From Phycisphaerae bacterium (GTDB lineage Bacteria > Planctomycetota > Phycisphaerae > Phycisphaerales > UBA1924): a DNA stretch of 64,000 nucleotides. Where the stretch lies: assembly GCA_022180725.1 (NCBI GenBank), contig BQMO01000001.1, positions 62,001-126,000 on the forward strand, read 5' to 3'. Position numbers and translations under genes: made by a program. Every line of letters starts with the position of its first letter. The stretch's first letter is position 1. The notes under the pieces were generated by a model, which worked only from the letters and a program-made list of their open reading frames with translations, did no database searches and was not told the DNA's origin. Below, in pieces: positions 1 through 7,846 of the stretch.

Positions 1-275
1 GACGGGGCGTCTCCGGAGCCTGGGGTGCGCATGTCCTGTTCGGCAAGGCGCGTGAGGTTCTGCGGAGCGCCCATGCCATCGGGCAACGGATGCGACTGCG
101 CAATGCGGACCGCTTCGTCGAGCCGTTTCTGCGCACGCTCGCGCTGCGACTGCGCATCGGGCGTCGTCCCCGCGGAGAGTTCCAGGTGCGCGATGAACCC
201 CCCGCTCTTCGAGGGAGACGGGTCACGATCGGTCGGCACCACGGCGAGTTGCTGTTGAATCGGCTGGAGGTGCAT
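1..275 (-). CDS. Unidentified protein of the flagellar operon, partial (C-terminus off the left edge)
   Basis: The reading frame opens at an ATG at 275 directly after the TGA of the preceding MotE-like gene, and stays open for 91 codons to the left edge, so only the N-terminus is visible. It begins MHLQPIQQQLAVVP, has no signal peptide or membrane segment, and is rich in Gln, Arg, Pro and Ser with a short charged helix (AQSQRERAQKRLDEAVRIAQ). No Shine-Dalgarno is visible, so translation is probably coupled to the upstream gene. In many flagellar operons the gene after fliJ and the MotE-like gene is fliK (hook-length control), whose N-terminus is variable and unstructured. That is a positional guess only; nothing in the visible sequence proves it. 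Confidence 0.6.
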   Translation of the reverse strand, partial: MHLQPIQQQLAVVPTDRDPSPSKSGGFIAHLELSAGTTPDAQSQRERAQKRLDEAVRIAQSHPLPDGMGAPQNLTRLAEQDMRTPGSGDAP

Positions 276-1031
276 TCAGGGCGAGTTCCGCGGCACCCGG
301 GCGAATGCCGCCCGGTTCCGCAGTCGCTCCAGCAACTCCGCTGCCAGCGCCGGATCCGTCTTCAACCACTCGGCGATGATCTTGGTTCGATCGTCCCCCA
401 TGGCGTCCAAATAACCGACCACCGTGTTCATGTGCGATTCCGACCAGCCCGCGACGGGTAATCCCGGGTCGGTCGCCGACGCAGCCCCACCCGGGGCGCC
501 CGAGGGTCGGAGCATCTCGGTGAGCAACGCCGCAGCCTGGGCGGGCTTCAGGGACGTCAGCACGTCGAGGGTCTTTCGAAACTGCTGGTCATTGAGTTTG
601 AGGCGCGTGGCGTTGACCAGCGCGTTGAAAGTTGCGCGATCCTGTTCCAGGGCCGCTCGCTGCCGGGCTACATCGTCCAGGTCACGGGCGAGTTGGGCCT
701 GCAGGTCCGCCACCTCGCGCTGGAGCCGCTCGGCCCGCTGTCGGTCGATCTCCGTGGCTTCGCCCCGGGCCGCGAGTTTCTCGAAGGCCGTGAGCGGCGC
801 GCGGTTGTTTTTCAGCGCAAGTTCGGCGGCGTCGCGCTGTGCTTTGGCGGCCGTCTCGGCCTCGAGCGCCTCGGAGCGCTCCTGCGTGATCGTTTTGGAA
901 ACCATGGCCCGGATGACCGTTGCACGGCGTGTGTCCATGCGGTCCGACGCGACCAGCCACCCGGCGAAGGCCCCCAGGGCCACCATGTTCGCCACCGCGA
1001 CCACCGCGAGAATCGTCCATACGGATTTCAT
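276..1031 (-). CDS. MotE-like flagellar periplasmic chaperone-type protein
   Basis: A 251-residue protein with a single N-terminal membrane anchor (residues about 5-28, VWTILAVVAVANMVALGAF), a long coiled coil rich in Ala, Glu and Arg (about 45-150), and a C-terminal helical domain (about 155-250) of the MgtE-N/MotE type, including LTSLKPAQAAALLTEML. MotE proteins are periplasmic partners of the MotC/stator in some bacteria, and proteins of this build sit between fliJ and fliK in many flagellar operons. The start codon overlaps the fliJ stop by 4 nt, so the two are translationally coupled. Assignment to the MotE family rests on architecture and position; the exact function here is inferred. 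Confidence 0.75.
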   Translation of the reverse strand: MKSVWTILAVVAVANMVALGAFAGWLVASDRMDTRRATVIRAMVSKTITQERSEALEAETAAKAQRDAAELALKNNRAPLTAFEKLAARGEATEIDRQRAERLQREVADLQAQLARDLDDVARQRAALEQDRATFNALVNATRLKLNDQQFRKTLDVLTSLKPAQAAALLTEMLRPSGAPGGAASATDPGLPVAGWSESHMNTVVGYLDAMGDDRTKIIAEWLKTDPALAAELLERLRNRAAFARVPRNSP

Positions 1032-1486
1032 GATTCATCCTCCGCGCGACCGGCCCGCATCACCATCAACTCGTCGAGTTCCGCCGTCTCGCGACGCTTG
1101 TGGTCCTGAACCCAGGCCTCCCAGCGTCGCTCGCGCAACGCCTCGACGGCTTTGCGACGCATGGCGGCACGGAGCAGGTCGAGCCGGGCGGCCTCCAGCC
1201 GCTTGTGCACCCCCGCCAGTTCGAGCACCGCCCGCTGCGCCTTGTGCACCAGGTGGAGCGAAGCGCCCGCCTGCAGCCGCACCGCGCGCAGATCGACGCA
1301 CCCGCCCGCGGCGAGGTGCTCGCGCAGATCGTCGCGGGCCGCCAACGCGCCACGCTGAAACGCGCGGATCGCTTCCTCGACGCGGGCACGTTCACGCTCG
1401 AGCACCGCCACCTCGCGTTGCGCACGCTGTTCCTGCGCCCGCCGATGCGAGAGGACCGCCTCGAATCTGAATCGGAACGTCGCCAC
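1028..1486 (-). CDS. fliJ: Flagellar export protein FliJ
   Basis: FliJ is the soluble coiled-coil component of the flagellar type III export ATPase complex; it links the FliI hexamer to the FlhA gate and escorts chaperones. The 152-residue product has the family's usual length, starts MATFRFRFEAVLSHRR, as FliJ proteins do (an Arg/Phe-rich start followed by LxxR), and is an almost continuous Glu/Arg/Ala-rich coiled coil. The start is GTG with a good Shine-Dalgarno (AAGGAAG) upstream. It lies 3 nt after fliI and overlaps the MotE-like gene by 4 nt. The family is very divergent, so position right after fliI carries much of the weight. Confidence 0.85.
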   Translation of the reverse strand: MATFRFRFEAVLSHRRAQEQRAQREVAVLERERARVEEAIRAFQRGALAARDDLREHLAAGGCVDLRAVRLQAGASLHLVHKAQRAVLELAGVHKRLEAARLDLLRAAMRRKAVEALRERRWEAWVQDHKRRETAELDELMVMRAGRAEDES

Positions 1487-1489
1487 GCG

Positions 1490-2890
1490 TTACTTCCTTT
1501 CGACGGGTTTGCCCTTCCCGGCACGCCGCACCGCCTCGGCGATGTCCTTTCCGAGCCGGAGTAATCGCGCCCGCGCCTGTTCGAACGGTTCGGCGTCGTC
1601 GCCGGCTTGACGCAGCAGCCCGGAGATACTCGCGTGCAGTTCGATCGCCGCGTCGGCTTCGGGGCTGCTGCCCCGTGCGTACGCCCCGATCTGGACCAGG
1701 TCCTCGACCTCGCGGTACGCCGCCAGCATCCGCACGACGTCGCGCCGGGCCGCCGCATGCTCCGGGGTTGTCACCGCGTCCGCCACGCGGCTGACCGAAT
1801 CGAGGACGTCCACCGCCGGAAAATGCCCTCGCTGCGCTAACTTCCGCGACAGGATCACGTGCCCGTCGAGGATGCCCCGCGCCGCGTCCGCCACCGGCTC
1901 GGTCATGTCGTCGCCCTCGACCAGGATCGTGTACAGCCCCGTGATCGATCCGTGCCGCTTGTCCTCATCAAGGTCGACCGCGCCGGCCCGCTCCAGCAGG
2001 AGCGCCATCTGCGCGAACACGCTCGGGGTATACCCCTTGGTCGCGGGCGGCTCGCCCGCCGAAAGCCCGACCTGCCGTTGGGCGTGGGCGAACCGGGTGA
2101 TCGAATCGATCATGAGCATGACGTGCCGACCCTGGTCACGGAAGAACTCCGCCGCCGCGCACGCCAAACGTGCGGCCCGAAGCCGCATCAGCGGCGATTC
2201 GTCCCCGGTCGCAACGACCACGACCGACCGGGCCAGGCCCTGCGGCCCCAGGCCGTGCTCGAGAAAATCGCCCACCTCGCGCCCACGCTCGCCGATCAAG
2301 GCAATCACGTTCACATCGGCGCTGGTCCGCCGAGCGATCATGCTCAGCAGCGTGCTCTTGCCGACGCCCGGCCCGGCGAAGATGCCCAGCCGCTGGCCCC
2401 GCCCCACCGGGGTCATGAGGTCGATCGACCGCACGCCCGTCACCAGTGGCTCGCGGATCGTGCGCCGACGAAGCGCCGAGATGGGCTCGGGACTCAGCGG
2501 CCTGTGCACCCGATCGCGCATCGGCCCGCGATCGTCCAACGCCCGTCCCAGCCCATCGACACACCGCCCCAGCATGCCCCACCCGACCGCCGCCGTGGGC
2601 GATTCTTCCTCGCCGACGACAAGATCGCCGGGGGTGACGCCGCCGCTCTGCCCCAGGAGCATGACGACGGCCTGCTCGCGCGAGAAGCCGACGACCTCGC
2701 CCCGCAGCCGTCCACCACGCTCATCTCGGCGCGGTCCGCGGGCCATGCCCAGGCCGACCAGCGACCCGACGGGCAGGGGCAGATCATCCACGAGCACGAT
2801 CATCCCACGCACCGCGGCGACGCGCCCGATCACGCGGATCGGGCCGACGCGGTCGAGGGCTTCAAAGGCCGGGGCCAGCGTGCCGGTCAT
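1490..2890 (-). CDS. fliI: Flagellum-specific ATP synthase FliI
   Basis: The cytoplasmic ATPase of the flagellar type III secretion apparatus, related to F1 beta. The 466-residue product shows the Walker A loop GIFAGPGVGKSTLL, the Walker B region VMLMIDSITRFAHAQRQ and the following GEPPATKGYTPSVF block that is diagnostic of FliI/YscN ATPases. The start is placed at the ATG at 2888-2890 because it overlaps the fliH stop (ATGA), giving MTGTLAPAFEALDRV; a longer frame upstream is Arg/Gly-rich out-of-frame fliH sequence. It works with FliH (regulator/stator, upstream) and FliJ (downstream), and the three genes are contiguous here. Confidence 0.96.
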   Translation of the reverse strand: MTGTLAPAFEALDRVGPIRVIGRVAAVRGMIVLVDDLPLPVGSLVGLGMARGPRRDERGGRLRGEVVGFSREQAVVMLLGQSGGVTPGDLVVGEEESPTAAVGWGMLGRCVDGLGRALDDRGPMRDRVHRPLSPEPISALRRRTIREPLVTGVRSIDLMTPVGRGQRLGIFAGPGVGKSTLLSMIARRTSADVNVIALIGERGREVGDFLEHGLGPQGLARSVVVVATGDESPLMRLRAARLACAAAEFFRDQGRHVMLMIDSITRFAHAQRQVGLSAGEPPATKGYTPSVFAQMALLLERAGAVDLDEDKRHGSITGLYTILVEGDDMTEPVADAARGILDGHVILSRKLAQRGHFPAVDVLDSVSRVADAVTTPEHAAARRDVVRMLAAYREVEDLVQIGAYARGSSPEADAAIELHASISGLLRQAGDDAEPFEQARARLLRLGKDIAEAVRRAGKGKPVERK

Positions 2891-3594
2891 GCCGCGTCCT
2901 CCGGCACCAGCGCCCGCGCGATGCGGTCGAGTTGCACGCCGATCGACGCGTCCACCTCGCCGCCTTCGCGCGTGCCCACCACGCATGAACCTCGCGCCAG
3001 GGACGGGTCGGCGATCACGTCGATGTGCTCCACACGACTCAGCGCCGTGCGCAGGCCGGGAATCGCCTCGCGTGCCAGCGGTTCATCCGCCGGGCACACG
3101 CGCACCACCAGCCTTGTCGGCTTGGCGATCAGCGACAGCGCCCCCTCCAGCAACGCCCCGATCACCGTTGGGTCGTGGGCGTAGGTACGCCGCGTCACAC
3201 GCGTCGCGATGGCAAGGGCCAAACGGACCACGTCGGCCTTGGCGTCCAGCAGCAATCGCTCCCGATCCGCCACGAACGCCTCCAACGCCGTGCCCCACGA
3301 CTGCTCCAGCACCCGGAGGCTCGCCGCGTGCGCCGCGAGCGCGGCGGCCTTGCCCGCCTCGAGCCCCTCCCGCCGGCCTTCCTCGCGTCCCTCCGCCAGG
3401 CCCCGCGCGAAACCTTCCTCGCGCGCGCCGGCGAGGAGGCGGGCTCGCTCTTGCGAGGCCTGCTCCACGATCATCGCCGCGTCGCGTCGGGCCTTGGCGA
3501 GCATCTGCTCGCCCTGGCGCGTGAGATCGCCCAGATCCAGGACGATCGCCCCGGAGCCTTCGCGCTGCACGTCGCCCATCCGCACAACCGCCAT
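2887..3594 (-). CDS. fliH: Flagellar assembly protein FliH
   Basis: FliH is the peripheral stalk-like regulator that dimerises along its coiled coil and holds FliI at the export gate. The 235-residue product has the expected layout: a variable N-terminus, a Glu/Arg/Ala coiled coil (about residues 30-95) with GxxxG-like spacing (EEGFARGLAEGREEGRREG), and a C-terminal globular half resembling V/F-ATPase E/delta subunits. It overlaps fliI by 4 nt and follows fliG after 27 nt. Sequence conservation in FliH is low, so the call rests on architecture plus its place between fliG and fliI. Confidence 0.9.
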   Translation of the reverse strand: MAVVRMGDVQREGSGAIVLDLGDLTRQGEQMLAKARRDAAMIVEQASQERARLLAGAREEGFARGLAEGREEGRREGLEAGKAAALAAHAASLRVLEQSWGTALEAFVADRERLLLDAKADVVRLALAIATRVTRRTYAHDPTVIGALLEGALSLIAKPTRLVVRVCPADEPLAREAIPGLRTALSRVEHIDVIADPSLARGSCVVGTREGGEVDASIGVQLDRIARALVPEDAA

Positions 3595-3621
3595 CGACGC
3601 GTCCTTCCTCGCCGTGCCCGG

Positions 3622-4662
3622 CTAGACCATCAACTCGGCATCCCCGCCGCGGCCTTCGACCACAACGTCGCCCGCCTCTTCGAGCCGGCGCACGGTGTCC
3701 ACGATCCGCTGCTGGGCCGCCTCCACGTCGCTGATCTTCACCGGGCCCATGTACTGCATGTCCTCCTTGATCAGCGCCGCCGCACGCTCCGACATGTTCT
3801 TGAAGATCTTCGCCTTGAGTTCCTCGCTGGCGGTCTTGAGCGCCATCGCCAGTTCCGCGTTGTCGATCTCCTTCAGCACCGCCTGGATGCCCTTGTCGTT
3901 CACCTTCAGCACGTCCTCGAACACGAACATCAGGCGGCGGATCTGCTCCACCAGGTCGGGGTCGTCGGCCTCCAGCCCCTCCATGATCGCCTTCTCCGTG
4001 GAGCGGTCCGTCAGGTTCAGAATCTCCGCGACCGTGTCCACGCCCCCCGCCTTCTCCATGCTCTGCACCAGCATGCTCGACAGCCGGCTTTCCAGCCCCT
4101 TCTCCACGTCCCGGATCACCTCCGGGTTCGTCTGCTCCATGTTCGCCACGCGCTTCACCACCTCGATCTGCTTCTGCAGCGGCAGCCCGCCGACGATCTC
4201 CCCCGCCTTGTGGTGCGGCAGGTGGCACAGGATCAGCGCGATCGTCTGCGGGTGTTCGTCCTGGATGAACGTCATGAGGTTCTCGCTCTCGGCGCGCTGC
4301 AGGAACGAGAACGGCGTGCGCTGCACCTGCGTCTGGATCTGCCCCAGCATGCGCTCGGCGCTCTTGGCGTCGAGCGAGTTTTTCAGGATCTCCTTCGCGT
4401 AGTCGAGGTTTCCCTCGCTGGCGTACTGCGACGCGATGGTGATCCCGTAGAACTCCTCCACCACCGCGTCCTGCAACTCCTTGCTCACCCGCCCCAGGCT
4501 CGCCAGTTCGCGCGTGACTTCCTCCACGGCGCGCGGATTCAGATTCTTGAGGACCGACGAGGCCTTCTCCGGACCGACCGACAGCAGCAGGATCGCCGCC
4601 TTGGTCAGCCCCTCGAGTTCCGAGGCCTTGCTCGGGAGTTTTTCGTGCGGCTTGCGCGCCAT
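3622..4662 (-). CDS. fliG: Flagellar motor switch protein FliG
   Basis: FliG forms the rotor ring that receives torque from the MotAB stator and switches rotation with FliM and FliN. The 346-residue product is of standard length and carries the conserved middle-domain motif EHPQTIALILCHL, followed by the armadillo-like repeats and the C-terminal charged torque helix region (about residues 270-330). The ATG lies immediately after the fliF TAG stop with no spacer, so FliF and FliG translation is coupled, matching their direct contact at the MS/C-ring junction. No internal anomalies are seen. Confidence 0.97.
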   Translation of the reverse strand: MARKPHEKLPSKASELEGLTKAAILLLSVGPEKASSVLKNLNPRAVEEVTRELASLGRVSKELQDAVVEEFYGITIASQYASEGNLDYAKEILKNSLDAKSAERMLGQIQTQVQRTPFSFLQRAESENLMTFIQDEHPQTIALILCHLPHHKAGEIVGGLPLQKQIEVVKRVANMEQTNPEVIRDVEKGLESRLSSMLVQSMEKAGGVDTVAEILNLTDRSTEKAIMEGLEADDPDLVEQIRRLMFVFEDVLKVNDKGIQAVLKEIDNAELAMALKTASEELKAKIFKNMSERAAALIKEDMQYMGPVKISDVEAAQQRIVDTVRRLEEAGDVVVEGRGGDAELMV

Positions 4663-6381
4663 CTACTCCTCCACGTTGATCCACCGTGACAGCGTCTTCG
4701 CGGTCGCGTCGGGGTCCTTGCCCACGAGCTCGCTCACCTGCTCCAGGCGTTTGGCCGCCTCGAGGTCGCTCGCGCCGATCTCGATCCCCGCCAGCGCCGT
4801 CTCGCCTTCCTGGGCCTCGCCGATCACGTCCCCGGCCGCCTCCAGCGACGGGGGCAAGCCCACGAGTTCCTCCGCGGAGGGCGTTTCGGGCTTCTTGCCG
4901 GCCTTACGCACCATGACAAACATCAACCCCATCGCCGTGACCGCCAGCAACGCCAGAACACCCTTTTCGATCAGCCCGCCCCCCAGCGTGAAGCCCCCGC
5001 CCGTCGCGCCCAAAAAGCCCGCGGCCTGCGGAACGCCCGCCGTTGACGCCTCGCCCGGCACCATGTTCACGCTGATCGAGTCCATGACCATCGCCTTCAC
5101 CACCTCGGGGTCCGACCCCGCGTTGGCCTGCGCCACCATCGTCCGCAGGTGCGGCGTCAGGCTCGCGATGATCGCCGGCTTCACATCCTTCTCGAACTTG
5201 TCCGACACCGCCTTCTCGTCCGGGGTCGTTGCCGGCGCGGTGGAGCCGCCCGATGACTTCAGAAGCCCGGCGACGTACCCCGACGGCACGTTCACCGATA
5301 CCGCCACCGACGTCGATTGCCCCTTGGGGTCGATGATCGTTTCCGTCTTCGACCCGAATCGCGAGTCGTACTCCTCCTTGGTATCGCTCGATTCCGTCCG
5401 CACGCCCGTGCCGCTGCCCGCGCGCGTGATATCGGCGGACTGGTTGGCTTGCACACCCGGCACCGCCGCCCCGGTCGTCTCCGAGCTCGTGTTCACCACC
5501 GCGGTATTCGTCTTCGGCAGCGACACCGTCCCCTCGTTCTTCGGCAGGTAGGTCTGCACCTGGGCCGTGCTCCGCTTTACGTCCACCGACGCCGTCACGG
5601 TCACCGTCACCCCGGGGATGTGGGCGAGCATGGCCTGCAACTTGGCCTGTGTCTGGGCCTCGACCTTCGCGGCGTGTTCCAGCGCCAGCGTCGGCGCCGC
5701 TGAATCCGCCGTCGTCACCGTTCGGTTCGCGCCCGTCGCCGCATCCGTCACGGTTACGCGATCGAGGGAAAGCCCGGCGACGCTCCCCTCCACCAGACGA
5801 GCCACCCCGTCCACCACGGACTGCGGCAGGGGCCGCCCGTCGCTGCTCTTGACGATGACCGAGGCCTTGGGCTGTTTCACGCCCACGCCCAGGCCCTGCA
5901 CGGGGGGAATGTCCAACTGCACGCGGGCCGACTCCACGCCGCGCAAACTCGCAATCATCCGGGCCAGTTCATTCCGCAGGGCGATCTCGTACTGCTGGTC
6001 GTTGACCTGCCTCGAGTTCATCCAACTCTGCCGCGTGAGCAGGTTCTCGAAGTAGAGGGCTTTATCGCTGGGCAGCAGGTTGGCCCGCGCCAGCCCCGCG
6101 CTCGCTCTCGCCGCGTCACCCGAGGGCACCATGAGCCGTCCGTTCGCACCCATCTCAGACTGAATGCCCATCGATTCCAGGTGCGCCAGCGCCCGCTGCT
6201 GATCCTCGGCGCTCGCGCCGGGGAGCAGTTCGACCATCGAGGCTCGGCCGGCCACCTGCCCGATCACCACCAGCGTGAGCAGCACGATCACCACGACGCA
6301 GCCGACAAGCATCTTGTGGGTCGCGTTCATCGCGCCCACCTGCTTGCGGACCGTCCCGAACGCTCGCCGCAGCGGTTCCAT
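4663..6381 (-). CDS. fliF: Flagellar MS-ring protein FliF
   Basis: FliF builds the inner-membrane MS ring that templates flagellar assembly. The 572-residue product has an N-terminal membrane helix (about residues 24-44, LVGCVVVIVLLTLVVIGQV), ring-building motifs RBM1/RBM2 (YscJ-like region with DKALYFENLLTRQSWMNSRQ), a beta-collar segment, a second membrane helix (about 455-475, ALLAVTAMGLMFVMV) and a cytoplasmic C-terminus ending SRWINVEE that would bind FliG. The start at 6381 is chosen because a GGAGG sits 8 nt upstream; in-frame codons further upstream would give a 26-residue unsupported extension. fliE lies 146 nt upstream and fliG abuts downstream. Confidence 0.96.
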   Translation of the reverse strand: MEPLRRAFGTVRKQVGAMNATHKMLVGCVVVIVLLTLVVIGQVAGRASMVELLPGASAEDQQRALAHLESMGIQSEMGANGRLMVPSGDAARASAGLARANLLPSDKALYFENLLTRQSWMNSRQVNDQQYEIALRNELARMIASLRGVESARVQLDIPPVQGLGVGVKQPKASVIVKSSDGRPLPQSVVDGVARLVEGSVAGLSLDRVTVTDAATGANRTVTTADSAAPTLALEHAAKVEAQTQAKLQAMLAHIPGVTVTVTASVDVKRSTAQVQTYLPKNEGTVSLPKTNTAVVNTSSETTGAAVPGVQANQSADITRAGSGTGVRTESSDTKEEYDSRFGSKTETIIDPKGQSTSVAVSVNVPSGYVAGLLKSSGGSTAPATTPDEKAVSDKFEKDVKPAIIASLTPHLRTMVAQANAGSDPEVVKAMVMDSISVNMVPGEASTAGVPQAAGFLGATGGGFTLGGGLIEKGVLALLAVTAMGLMFVMVRKAGKKPETPSAEELVGLPPSLEAAGDVIGEAQEGETALAGIEIGASDLEAAKRLEQVSELVGKDPDATAKTLSRWINVEE

Positions 6382-6527
6382 GCCCAGGGCCTCCATACCC
6401 ATTCCCCGGCACGCTCCGCGCACCGGCGCAACACCCGCGCCCAAGCGCAAGGTTTGCAAGCCCTACTTTCGGTCCGCCCTTGAAGCACCCTTGAACTAAC
6501 GGTGGCGCACGTCCGAGAACCACGCGG

Positions 6528-6851
6528 TCACGTGCGGACCTGCTTGATTTCCTCGTACGCCTCCATCATCCGGTTGCGCAGTGATTGCAGCATGCGGAAG
6601 GCATTGTCCGCCTTGGCGGTCGCCAGCAGTACGTTCTCCACGTCTTGCCGTTTACCTGTTTGGAGATCTTCCACCGCTCGGGTGGCCTCCTGCTGAAGCC
6701 GGTTCGCTTCATCGAGCGTTTCCACCAGCGTCTGCTTGAACGATTTTCCCGCCTCGTTCTCGTTCGGGCGTGGCGACATGCCGCCCGGGCGGGGGTACCC
6801 CACCCGATCGATTCCGCCCTGCCCGCTGATGAATCCCAAGGGGTCTGCCAT
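6528..6851 (-). CDS. fliE: Flagellar hook-basal body protein FliE
   Basis: FliE is the small adaptor between the MS ring and the proximal rod and one of the first substrates exported. The 107-residue product has the family's helical C-terminal half with the typical DVENVLLATAKADNAFRML and LRNRMMEAYEEIKQ blocks. The N-terminus is Gly/Pro-rich and disordered, as is common. It stands between flgC and fliF in the canonical flgB-flgC-fliE-fliF order. The 146-nt spacer before fliF contains a short direct repeat (TTCAAGGG twice, 11 nt apart, minus strand, about 6479-6498) of unknown meaning. Confidence 0.95.
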   Translation of the reverse strand: MADPLGFISGQGGIDRVGYPRPGGMSPRPNENEAGKSFKQTLVETLDEANRLQQEATRAVEDLQTGKRQDVENVLLATAKADNAFRMLQSLRNRMMEAYEEIKQVRT

Positions 6852-6889
6852 TTCGATACCTCACCACAATTCCGGGCCGTTGCCACACT

Positions 6890-7309
6890 CTACGCGATCA
6901 GCCGCAACGCCTGGGCCATCATGCTCTTGCTCGCCTCCGCCGCCACCACGTTGGCCTCGTACGCCCGCGCCGCCTGGATCGCGTTCACCTGCTCCACGAT
7001 CGGGTTGACGTTCGACTCCCGCACGTACCCCTTCTGCGGCCCGTTGCGGAACGCGTGCGGATGCCCCGGGTCCCACCGCAGGTTGAACTCGCTCGGATCG
7101 TCCTCGATCCGGCTGACGTGAACCCCGAGCGCCCGTCCCTCCCGCGTCATCGCCGAAGGATCGCCCGCGGCGAAGAACACCCGTTTGGCCCGGTAGGGCG
7201 TGCCGTCCGCCGACACCGAGTTCCGATTCGCCAGGTTCGCCGAGATCGCCGTCAGCCGCTCCCGCTGGGCGATCATGCCGCTGGTCGAGATGTCAAGCAG
7301 GCCGTACAT
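6890..7309 (-). CDS. flgC: Flagellar basal-body rod protein FlgC
   Basis: A proximal rod subunit exported by the flagellar type III apparatus. The 139-residue product has the rod-protein N-terminal motif (MYGLLDISTSGMIAQRERL, SANLANRNS) and the C-terminal signature of FlgC, YVRESNVNPIVEQVNAIQAA followed by RAYEANVVAAEASKSMMAQAL. Length is normal. It follows flgB after 20 nt and precedes fliE by 38 nt. The N-terminal motif here has NLANRNS in place of the commoner NxANxxT, a mild variation. Confidence 0.96.
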   Translation of the reverse strand: MYGLLDISTSGMIAQRERLTAISANLANRNSVSADGTPYRAKRVFFAAGDPSAMTREGRALGVHVSRIEDDPSEFNLRWDPGHPHAFRNGPQKGYVRESNVNPIVEQVNAIQAARAYEANVVAAEASKSMMAQALRLIA

Positions 7310-7329
7310 CGAGGTTCATCCTTGCACCG

Positions 7330-7770
7330 CTACACACGCTGCGAAATAGCCACCCGAAGCAGGTCGTGCTCCCGGCGGATCAGGTCGGTGGTCATGCGGA
7401 AGGTCAGCGAGTTTTCCGCCAATCCCTGCATGAGCCGCTCGACGTCCCGGTTGTTCCGATCGTGATACAGCACGCCCCCCGAGGCCATTCGCGGGGTGAA
7501 CGTCACCCGTTCATGCTCATCGAATGACACGTCCCGCGTCGGCCTGATGTCGAGCGGCCCCCCCAGCCCTCCCGTGGCCTCCCGCCGACGGTCGATCGCC
7601 GCCGCCAGTTCCCGCCGGAATGCGGGTATATCGAGGTCCCGCGGCTGGAAGTCCGGCGTGTCGATATTCGCGATGTTGTGCGTCAGCATCCGCTGACGTT
7701 GCCCGGCCACCGCGAGCGTCGCCGTCAGCGAGGGCAAGGCACCGGATGTCGCCAGGTCTTGGATCAGCAT
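7330..7770 (-). CDS. flgB: Flagellar basal-body rod protein FlgB
   Basis: A proximal rod subunit. The 146-residue product carries the rod signature MLTHNIANIDTPDFQPRDLD near the N-terminus and a C-terminal rod helix (RLMQGLAENSLTFRMTTDLI). The ATG at 7770 (MLIQDLATSGALPSL) is preferred because it matches the usual FlgB start and has a G-rich GGATGGGG just upstream; ATGs at 7782 and 7812 would add 4 or 14 residues. It is the first basal-body gene after the two-component pair, 76 nt after the regulator's stop, and is a likely target of that regulator. Confidence 0.92.
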   Translation of the reverse strand: MLIQDLATSGALPSLTATLAVAGQRQRMLTHNIANIDTPDFQPRDLDIPAFRRELAAAIDRRREATGGLGGPLDIRPTRDVSFDEHERVTFTPRMASGGVLYHDRNNRDVERLMQGLAENSLTFRMTTDLIRREHDLLRVAISQRV

Positions 7771-7782
7771 CGCCCCATCCAT

Positions 7783-7799
7783 CCGCAAAGCACAGGCCA
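7783..7799 (-). promoter_or_regulatory. Candidate sigma-54 (-24/-12) promoter before flgB
   Basis: The minus strand reads TGGCCTGTGCTTTGCGG, matching the sigma-54 consensus TGGCAC-N5-TTGC at the invariant GG and GC with exactly 10 nt between them, but with mismatches at the AC positions. The gene just upstream encodes a GAFTGA-containing sigma-54 activator. The weak point is that transcription would start only 1-3 nt before the preferred flgB ATG, leaving almost no leader. Confidence 0.3.
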
Positions 7800-7846
7800 C
7801 ACTCCGCCGCATCTCTGGCGCTCGGTTCGGCGCACAACCTGCGCGG

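Noticed and set aside
1490-2986. Longer FliI with 32 extra N-terminal residues
   Set aside because: Extension is fliH sequence in another frame; the ATGA overlap and FliI conservation fit the shorter start.
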